From M55B112 sp040880545 (lineage in GTDB: Bacteria > Bacteroidota > Bacteroidia > Bacteroidales > GCA-2748055): a stretch of 11,408 nucleotides of DNA. Shown piece after piece: positions 1 to 5,383 of this stretch. Positions within the stretch are counted from its first letter, which is position 1, and the number at the start of each line of letters is the position of its first letter. Where the stretch lies: assembly GCA_040880545.1 (NCBI GenBank), contig JBBDIE010000183.1, forward strand, positions 1 to 11,408, written 5' to 3'. Position numbers and translations under genes: made by a program. Under the pieces are notes generated by a model, which had not been told where the DNA came from, did no database searches, and saw only the letters and a program-made list of their open reading frames with translations.

Positions 1-54
1 TTTTGGTTTTAGTTAAAACACAAAGATAATATAAATTTTAAGTTAGCACCATTA

Positions 55-91
55 CTCTCCACGTGGAGAGGGGGGCCGGGGGGGGTGAGGT
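55..91. repeat. Palindrome with G-rich tail, dispersed-repeat-like
   Basis: CTCTCCAC-GTGGAGAG at 55-70 is a perfect 16-bp palindrome. It is followed at once by G tracts split by CC and then TGAGG. From memory, hairpins of the form CTCTCC...GGAGAGGGGG followed by GGGGTGAGG recur as dispersed intergenic elements in Bacteroidota genomes; I cannot check copy number here. The two long G tracts could also form unusual DNA structure. Confidence 0.5.
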
Positions 92-139
92 CCATAACAC
101 GGAGAGGGGAAGCGCTTCGTTTAGACCCATTTTTTTACA

Positions 140-266
140 ACAGAGTTAAAAGAGTTTAAAATTATCCCGTAGCCATTTACTCAAGAGTTTACTCTAACTC
201 CCCCTTTTTAGCACGTTAAAAAATCCCTCATCCCGACAAATGTCGGGACTCTGCTTTTAACTCTGT
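140..266. repeat. Long-range inverted repeat with nested hairpin
   Basis: The 13-mer ACAGAGTTAAAAG at 140-152 has its exact reverse complement CTTTTAACTCTGT at 254-266. Between them lies a second perfect inverted repeat, TCCCGACA-AA-TGTCGGGA at 231-248. The 127-nt element has no coding potential. It could be a MITE-like remnant or a degenerate intergenic repeat. No target-site duplication is obvious at its ends. Confidence 0.5.
231..248. repeat. Perfect short hairpin
   Basis: Eight-base arms TCCCGACA and TGTCGGGA are separated by AA, so the folded form has a 7-bp G/C-rich stem and a 4-nt loop. No T-run follows closely on either strand, so it is not a convincing intrinsic terminator by itself. 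Confidence 0.5.
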
Positions 267-324
267 GCCAGCTTGCTCTCGGTCCTCTGTGGTTATAAAA
301 AGGGCTCATGCGATGAAAACCGAC

Positions 325-366
325 CCCATCTGACACATCCCCGTTCCCATCTGACGCATCCCGGTT
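325..366. repeat. 21-bp tandem repeat, two copies
   Basis: Two adjacent 21-nt units start CCCATCTGAC and end CGTT or GGTT (325-345 and 346-366). They differ at two positions, ACATCC to GCATCC and CCGTT to CGGTT. They lie between two copies of CCTCTGTGGTTA (284-295 and 374-385). The role is unknown; this is a small expansion in non-coding DNA. Confidence 0.6.
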
Positions 367-551
367 CAGGCTCCCTCTGTGGTTAAAAAAAAGTCCCTTA
401 CGATGATCTCGAACATTATGAGCCAGCTACCCGACAGTCTCAGATTACATGTACAATAGATACAAATATCTGAATTACATTGATTTGTATTAAATTAGAA
501 TTGGGAAAAATGTGTTGAAAGGAAAGAAGGTGGGAGTTTCGGAGAAATTTG

Positions 552-614
552 GTAAAAAAATAAGGCAGACTGCTACTCTCCCTAAAACCCTCAAAAAGAT
601 TCGCAGCCTGCCTT
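552..614 (-). terminator. Intrinsic terminator of the minus-strand genes
   Basis: Read on the minus strand, AAGGCAGGCTGC (614-603) pairs with GCAGTCTGCCTT (573-562), a 12-bp stem with one G-U pair and a 29-nt loop, followed directly by ATTTTTTT (561-554). It lies about 100 nt beyond the stop of the TM1266-family gene, the last gene of the minus-strand series, and is the best terminator in the window. The long loop is unusual but the stem and T-run fit rho-independent termination. Confidence 0.65.
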
Positions 615-711
615 GCACCCCAACAATTACTTATACAAAACTAACCACCAAACGTTAAATAAGTTGTTAATGAAACCCTTTTTAACAAAAAACAGGGCAT
701 CTTTTAACATA

Positions 712-954
712 TCAGGTTGCAAGAACAGATTTAACCCGGATTCCCGGTACCTTACCGAGCTTGCCGGTAAGTGATCCAACTTCATCCGTAGTACCTTCCA
801 GTACCAGGGAAATAACATTCATCTGCCGGTTCCGGAGTGGAATACCCTGGCGCCCGATGATCATATCAGCATGGGCGGAGATTATTTTATTGAGCTGATC
901 AACTTTTTCTGCATCTTCAATAATGATGATGGCTGCTCCTATTCTTTTTTCCAT
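712..954 (-). CDS. TM1266-family putative iron-only hydrogenase system regulator
   Basis: A complete 80-residue protein. It begins MEKRIGAAIIIIEDAEKV, has a central IIGRQGIPLR stretch and an ISLVLEGTTDEVGSLTGKLG segment, and ends with GKVPGIRVKSVLAT. This matches the TM1266 family of small ACT/NikR-C-terminal-like ferredoxin-fold proteins, which usually sit beside the [FeFe]-hydrogenase maturation genes hydE, hydF and hydG and are annotated as putative regulators of that system; their biochemical role is not established. There is no DNA-binding segment in this short form. It starts 20 nt after the stop of the MuiA-family gene, which suggests co-transcription, and is followed by the terminator at 552-614. 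None of hydEFG is in the window. Its presence suggests the organism has, or had, H-cluster assembly machinery elsewhere. Confidence 0.8.
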   Translation of the reverse strand: MEKRIGAAIIIIEDAEKVDQLNKIISAHADMIIGRQGIPLRNRQMNVISLVLEGTTDEVGSLTGKLGKVPGIRVKSVLAT

Positions 955-974
955 GGTATCTGCCAGATGATTTT

Positions 975-2609
975 TCAGAGTCCGATGGACTGGTCCTTTG
1001 GATACCTGATATTATACCGGAGTGGAACGGTGATGGTTTCTCCCGGATTCACGGTAAGTCTCCATGTCACTTTTCCGGAACCTGCATCAAGGGTCCCCCC
1101 TCCCAGGTCATCATCATCCACTACTATCTGACTGTTGGATGATACCGGGATCTGGTCCTCCAGAACCAGACTTACTTGGGTGGATTTGGTATTTCGAACA
1201 ATCAGTTCATATCCGAAATTTTTACGCACATTGCTGCCCATGGTCCTGGATTTTGTATAATCCTTTACCACTTTCCGCTCAATGACAATCCCCTTATCCC
1301 TTCCCATGGAGAGCTGCATGGAATCCAGGGTCATGGATGTGCTCAGGTAAGTCTCGCCGATATACATCTTCTCATAATAGATGTTCGCTGTTCCGTCGAC
1401 CAGTTCATACCCTTCCCAATTGGTAAGTGTGGCAACCAGGTACGCAGCCTTTTCTTTTTTGGGAATAGCCTGGTAATGATAGGATGCCTGCAGTTCTTCT
1501 GTTCCAAGTGAAAAGGCATATTCCTTACCGTCGGCGCTGATGGAGGCTTTGGTTTGCAATGTAAATTCCTGAATGGAATTTTTTGACGCAGATTCAAACG
1601 GTGCCACAGCATCGTAACTGATAGCTTCCTCGGCATACGCCATCTCCGCATCCATTTTCTGTGCCTGGGGCTGCTGTTGACGGTTTGCTGATTTTGAAAC
1701 TCCCGGCAGCTTTCCCTGCATCATGAGCATATTCTGCCTCGGTTGTACAAAATCCACGTACCAGGGCTTAAGTACAGGCATAACCTGTTGCTCCATCGGA
1801 TTCCCGGTTGAAAAGGACAGAGAAACCCTGTTCCAGTCCTCACCGGTGGATTGTCTTAATGCAGCTTTTCGAACTACCTTTACAGGTCCATCAACCTCAT
1901 CGATGCGCAGATCATAAGATGCTATCCAACCAGCTTCCGGAACAATATAATCGAGAAATAACTGGCAGGTTCCTGCCCTGTCGGGCTCAACTGTAACCTC
2001 CACCCGGCTTGTGGGCCGGTTCTTCTGATAATTCAGTTCACGTAATTGCGATTGTATCCTCTGATTTTCCTCCTGTATTTTAATGATCAGCCGGTTGGTT
2101 TCCAGGATGGTCCGCTCCACTTCAAGCAGGCGTGCCCTGTAGTAGGTGGCTCCCTCTCTGATCTGATCCACCGTTACCCCTGTATTGGCACCTCCCAGAT
2201 TCATGTTGGTCATCAGTAAATTACGCTCCTGTTCGTAAACTTTGATCTTCATCCTGAAGTTCTCGATCTCTTCATTGTTCCCCTTTAATTGCAGTTGCAA
2301 TGCTTCAATTTTTGCAGAGCTTGTCTTCTCCTCAAGAAAATCCATCGATTTCACCACATTCAGAATCCTCGCCTGCCCTTTTATCCCTACACGCAAACTG
2401 TTTTCCTGGAGCGATTGTTCCAGCCCTTTAAGAACTAAAACAGTCTGCTGAGCAGGAAGTGTCACCTCTGCCGAAGTTCTGCTTATCTGGGCACCTTGGT
2501 AAAAGACTGTTACACTGTTAATATCCGATGCAACTTCTTTCTGCTGGCCAGATGCCCCTGCCGCGATGGCAAACAGCAGTGCCAGTGAATAAATTATTCT
2601 GTTTTTCAT
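975..2609 (-). CDS. MuiA-family (DUF4140/DUF4139) secreted protein
   Basis: A 544-residue exported protein of the mucoidy-inhibitor MuiA-like family. I chose the Met at 2609 because it begins a clean signal peptide, MKNRIIYSLALLFAIAAGASG, with likely cleavage before QQKE. The frame is open to 2687, but those 26 extra residues are hydrophilic and would bury the signal. After the signal comes a DUF4140-type beta region (about 27-90, INSVTVFYQGAQISR), then charged coiled-coil segments rich in Glu, Gln and Leu (about 93-205), then the DUF4139 region (about 215-544). The last is interrupted by a low-complexity Gln/Ala linker (RQQQPQAQKM). The C-terminus is beta-rich and ends in RYNIRYPKDQSIGL. Proteins of this family are common in the Bacteroidota envelope; their function is poorly defined. 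There is no evident link to hydrogen metabolism. It is separated from rex by about 184 nt and probably has its own promoter. Confidence 0.8.
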   Translation of the reverse strand: MKNRIIYSLALLFAIAAGASGQQKEVASDINSVTVFYQGAQISRTSAEVTLPAQQTVLVLKGLEQSLQENSLRVGIKGQARILNVVKSMDFLEEKTSSAKIEALQLQLKGNNEEIENFRMKIKVYEQERNLLMTNMNLGGANTGVTVDQIREGATYYRARLLEVERTILETNRLIIKIQEENQRIQSQLRELNYQKNRPTSRVEVTVEPDRAGTCQLFLDYIVPEAGWIASYDLRIDEVDGPVKVVRKAALRQSTGEDWNRVSLSFSTGNPMEQQVMPVLKPWYVDFVQPRQNMLMMQGKLPGVSKSANRQQQPQAQKMDAEMAYAEEAISYDAVAPFESASKNSIQEFTLQTKASISADGKEYAFSLGTEELQASYHYQAIPKKEKAAYLVATLTNWEGYELVDGTANIYYEKMYIGETYLSTSMTLDSMQLSMGRDKGIVIERKVVKDYTKSRTMGSNVRKNFGYELIVRNTKSTQVSLVLEDQIPVSSNSQIVVDDDDLGGGTLDAGSGKVTWRLTVNPGETITVPLRYNIRYPKDQSIGL

Positions 2610-2699
2610 GGTCCGGTGAATTAAATAAGTTGAGAAAGTTACAAAATTTGAAGAACAACCGACTGCGTCACCGATTACTTTCATCAAAATGAAGTCCGA

Positions 2700-2733
2700 T
2701 ATTTAAAATTACGATCACAAAATGACCCGTAAT
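2700..2733 (-). terminator. Possible terminator of rex
   Basis: On the minus strand ATTACG (2733-2728) pairs with CGTAAT (2713-2708). TCA/TGA pairs continue inside after a small internal loop, with a TTTTG loop, and the stem is followed by TTTAAAT. It begins 60 nt past the rex stop codon. The stem is short and A/T-rich and the T-run is imperfect, so this is a moderate call. Confidence 0.4.
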
Positions 2734-2793
2734 CACTTGCTTTCATTGCGGCAGGGCATTAGGAAGAAATTACAGAGGTGGCTGGATCCTCCG

Positions 2794-3432
2794 TTAAACC
2801 GCTTCGATTGTTGTTTGATGCATTTTCACAAAATAAGCCACCTTCTCCAGTGATGTAATCATATCGTACTCATCTATATAGACATCCGGGGATACATTTA
2901 GCGGAACGGAGGTAAAATTCAACAATCCCTTCACCCCTGCCAGGTAACAATTTTCTGCGGTCTCCAGCGCCTGATCTGCCGGTACAGTAATAATGGCTAT
3001 TGAGATATCTTTTTGACTGATCACCTCTTGCATCTGGTTAATGGCATAACATTTCACTCCCGAAATTACCCTGTTAACCTTGTTGGGATCCAAATCGAAA
3101 ACGGCCACAATATTAAGTTTTGAACGTTTTCCCATGAAATATGCAGTGATTGCCCGACCCAGGTTACCGATACCTACAACGGCCACATTCAATCCACGCT
3201 CGCTGTCAAGAATATCTCCAATAACATTGATCAGCTCTTTCACATCATATCCTTTTCGCTGCATACTGCTATATCCAATAAACATGATGTCTCGTCTTAC
3301 CTGTACAGCAGTATTATGATGCATCTCAGCCAATTCATGAGAGTAGATATGCGTTTTCCCATCTGCCAGACAATTCAGCAACGTACGTCTATATGAGCTG
3401 ATTCGTTCAACTGTTCTTTCCGGTAACTTCAT
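2794..3432 (-). CDS. rex: Redox-sensing transcriptional repressor Rex
   Basis: A 212-residue Rex protein. Rex binds DNA when the NADH/NAD+ ratio is low and releases it when NADH binds, so it derepresses fermentation and NADH-disposal genes under reducing conditions. The N-terminal winged helix covers about residues 1-75, with SHELAEMHHNTAVQVRRDI matching the Rex recognition-helix region (canonical SxxLA...QVRKDL). The Rossmann domain follows with the dinucleotide loop GIGNLG at 87-92 and the acidic strand end VFDLDPNK at 111-118. The C-terminal swapped helix ends in YFVKMHQTTIEAV. I prefer the start MKLPERT at 3432; an upstream in-frame Met at 3459 would add nine residues (MIDYYKPPY) and cannot be excluded. 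A Rex-type operator (3556-3573) and a -7 box (3525-3532) lie upstream, implying autoregulation. Another operator lies before hydC. Confidence 0.92.
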   Translation of the reverse strand: MKLPERTVERISSYRRTLLNCLADGKTHIYSHELAEMHHNTAVQVRRDIMFIGYSSMQRKGYDVKELINVIGDILDSERGLNVAVVGIGNLGRAITAYFMGKRSKLNIVAVFDLDPNKVNRVISGVKCYAINQMQEVISQKDISIAIITVPADQALETAENCYLAGVKGLLNFTSVPLNVSPDVYIDEYDMITSLEKVAYFVKMHQTTIEAV

Positions 3433-3524
3433 ATATGGTGGTTTATAATAATCGATCACTTATTTCCTGATATTATGTGCGTGACACATTTCCCATTACG
3501 TTTAAAGTGCCCTGCATAAATACA

Positions 3525-3532
3525 CAAAAATA
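3525..3532 (-). promoter_or_regulatory. Candidate Bacteroidota -7 box of rex
   Basis: On the minus strand this reads TATTTTTG, a full match to the Bacteroidota -7 consensus TAnnTTTG. It would place the transcription start near 3519 and give rex a leader of about 85 nt. I see no good -33 TTTG at the standard spacing. Confidence 0.4.
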
Positions 3533-3555
3533 CATAACGCTGGTGATATTCTAAT

Positions 3556-3573
3556 TTGTTATTTAACAAACAA
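3556..3573. promoter_or_regulatory. Rex operator upstream of rex (autoregulatory)
   Basis: The half-sites TTGTTA and AAACAA are separated by 6 nt, against the Rex pattern TTGTkA-N6-TmACAA: 11 of 12 half-site bases match. The site overlaps a tighter palindrome, TTTGTTA-TT-TAACAAA (3555-3570). It lies about 125 nt upstream of the rex start and 23 nt upstream of the -7 box, so bound Rex would cover the -33 region. Rex genes are frequently autoregulated. Confidence 0.6.
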
Positions 3574-3580
3574 TATACAA

Positions 3581-3645
3581 AAAAGGGTGAATCATTTCCA
3601 AAATTTTATAAGCAGCTCAATATGCACCAGTGATATCCCCTTTTA
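3581..3645 (-). terminator. Weak terminator-like structure after hydA
   Basis: On the minus strand AAAAGGG next to the hydA stop can pair with CCCTTTT at 3587-3581, with inner ATCA/TGAT pairs across a symmetric internal loop and a large loop, followed by more Ts. The geometry is poor. It may only partly separate hydCBA from rex. Confidence 0.25.
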
Positions 3646-5364
3646 TTTTAACACTTTCCTGGCCTCAAATTTAGTCATAAAAATCTCCCTGCTCTCATCA
3701 GAACCGGGGGTCCTTGTAAATTCTTCGTATATTTTTTTTACTGCATTATTTTTATGTGCCACCCTTACAGATTCATTTTTGTCGATTTCATAAATAGTTC
3801 TGATTCTTGCTTTCACGGCTTCTGCAGTGGACTGTACAGGCTGCCCGCCCCCATTTACACAACCTTCCGGACATACCATTACCTCGATCAGGTCATAGGG
3901 GCATTTGCCATTAACTGCTTTTGCAAGCAGGGTAATGGCATTTTTCAACCCACTAACAGCCACCACCGAAATATCTCCCTTCTGGGTTTCCATAATCGAT
4001 TCCTTTACCTTTTTATTTCCCCTTAATTTGGTAATCCGGAAATCCTTCATCTCCATTTTATTGAACTCCCGGTAAATGGTTCGCAGGGTGGCCTCAGCCT
4101 CACCGCCCGAAACGGCAAAAAGTTTTCCGGCAGAACTTACTGCGTTAAAGGGCCCGTCGGCAGGTTCAGGATCAAGGTTTTGTATATCTATACCATGCAG
4201 CCTGATAAGTCTTGCCAGTTCTCGTGTCGTCAGTACGAAATCTATATCGGGAGCATTCTGTGTGCTGTATTCGGGTCGTGTTGCCTCCTGTTTTGTTGCT
4301 GTACAGTTGGTAATCAGGACAGCATGGATTCGGTTTGGAGGAATCTTCCTCATCCGGGAATACCAGGTTTTGATCAGTTTGCCCATAATCTGATGGGGTG
4401 ACCTAACCTGCATCAAATTTGAAATCAGATCAGGCCGAAATGCTTCCACATAATTAACCCATGCCGGACAGCGGGAGGTGATAAGCGGAAGGTTCTCCTG
4501 TTTCCGATAGCGGGAATTGAATTCTGCAGCCTGCTCCATCACAAACAGGTCGCCAGCGCAAGCTGTCTCAAAGATATGGTCAAATCCAATCTTCCGCAGG
4601 GCATTATTGATGATCCCCTTTAAATCAACGCCTGGTTTGAACCCAAACTCTTCGGCTATGGATACCACTACATCTGGCGTATACTGTACTGCCACGACCC
4701 TGTCCGGATCATCCAGGGAAATATCCAATTCCTGGAATTGGGTATGATCCACAAGTGCACCGGTGGGACAGGATACCACACACATACCACAATCGATGCA
4801 GCTGGAAAACCGGAGCGGTTCTGCCATGGCCGTGGCAATCTGCAACTTGTCGCCCCTTCGTTCAAAATCAATGGCGGAAACACCAACGATCTCATCGCAC
4901 ACCCGCACACATCTGCCGCATAGAATACATTTGGCCGGGTCCCTGATTATTCCGAAACTGGAGGTGTCGATCTTGAAATTGCTTTTAAGTCCATGGATCT
5001 TTCTGTTTCGGACATTCAGATCCTCAGCAAGTTTCTGGAGCTCACAATTCCCGTTTCTCTCACAATAGAGACAATCGTCGGGGTGGTTGGACAAAAGAAG
5101 CTCCACATTGGTTTTTCTGGCTTGCAATACCCTGGAAGAGTGGGTTTTAATCTTCATCCATTCCTCCACCGGAAAGGAACATGCCGGAACAAGGTGATCA
5201 TATCCCTCCACTTCAACTACACACATTCTGCATGCACCGGTTGGGGTCAATGCATCCATACTGCAGAGTGTCGGAACCTTGATACCATTACTTCTCAGGG
5301 CTGCCAGGATTGTTTCACCCGGATTTACCTGTACGATCTTCTTATTTATCTCTATCCTGATCAT
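3643..5364 (-). CDS. hydA: [FeFe]-hydrogenase-like catalytic subunit HydA with altered active site
   Basis: A 573-residue homologue of the HydA subunit of NADH-linked trimeric [FeFe] hydrogenases. In order it has: a [2Fe-2S] ferredoxin domain (C34, C45, C48, C62); the NuoG-type His-Cys cluster (H94, C98, C101, C107); two [4Fe-4S] motifs (C146/149/152/156 and C189/192/195/199); and the H-domain (about 222-525). The four cysteines that hold the H-cluster cubane are present: C299 in TSRCPAW, C354 in TNCTATKQE, and C498/C502 in EVMVCPEGCVNGGGQP. The residues that make the site a fast hydrogenase are not. Numbering runs one behind Clostridium pasteurianum CpI, so CpI C299, E279, S319, M353 and K358 become R298, Q278, M318, T352 and T357. 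E282 and R286 survive as E281 and R285. I prefer the start MIRIEINKK at 5364, 19 nt after hydB; an in-frame Met at 5403 would overlap hydB and add 13 non-conserved residues. Its true reaction is uncertain. Confidence 0.88.
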   Translation of the reverse strand: MIRIEINKKIVQVNPGETILAALRSNGIKVPTLCSMDALTPTGACRMCVVEVEGYDHLVPACSFPVEEWMKIKTHSSRVLQARKTNVELLLSNHPDDCLYCERNGNCELQKLAEDLNVRNRKIHGLKSNFKIDTSSFGIIRDPAKCILCGRCVRVCDEIVGVSAIDFERRGDKLQIATAMAEPLRFSSCIDCGMCVVSCPTGALVDHTQFQELDISLDDPDRVVAVQYTPDVVVSIAEEFGFKPGVDLKGIINNALRKIGFDHIFETACAGDLFVMEQAAEFNSRYRKQENLPLITSRCPAWVNYVEAFRPDLISNLMQVRSPHQIMGKLIKTWYSRMRKIPPNRIHAVLITNCTATKQEATRPEYSTQNAPDIDFVLTTRELARLIRLHGIDIQNLDPEPADGPFNAVSSAGKLFAVSGGEAEATLRTIYREFNKMEMKDFRITKLRGNKKVKESIMETQKGDISVVAVSGLKNAITLLAKAVNGKCPYDLIEVMVCPEGCVNGGGQPVQSTAEAVKARIRTIYEIDKNESVRVAHKNNAVKKIYEEFTRTPGSDESREIFMTKFEARKVLK

Positions 5365-5383
5365 CCTTCCTTTTGCATCATTT

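Larger units (their letters stand above)
1..711. other. Repeat-rich non-coding region
   Basis: I see no credible gene in this stretch: open frames are short, lack recognisable motifs and run over hairpins. It holds a 16-bp perfect palindrome with a G-rich tail (55-91), a long-range 13-bp inverted repeat (140-152 with 254-266) enclosing a tight hairpin (231-248), two 21-bp tandem copies (325-366), a 12-nt direct repeat (284-295 and 374-385), and the terminator of the minus-strand genes (552-614). The composition changes abruptly between C/T-rich and A/T-rich patches. This resembles the degenerate dispersed-repeat filler common between operons in Bacteroidota. Confidence 0.7.

Noticed and set aside
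231..248. The hairpin CCCGACA/TGTCGGG as a terminator
   Set aside because: There is no adjacent T-run on either strand and no nearby gene end that needs it.
140..385. Repeats as a CRISPR array
   Set aside because: The repeats are only two copies, of unlike length, without regular unique spacers or cas genes.
627..818. Small 63-residue minus-strand open frame overlapping the TM1266-family gene
   Set aside because: It overlaps a recognised gene in another frame and continues toward the terminator without any motif.
2610..2687. N-terminal extension of the MuiA-family protein from 2687
   Set aside because: The extra residues do not resemble a signal peptide, while the internal Met at 2609 begins a textbook one.
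3643..5364. HydA or the HydS-like gene as decaying pseudogenes
   Set aside because: Both frames are full length with no stops or frameshifts, and all accessory FeS cysteines are kept, so the changes are focused on the active site rather than random.
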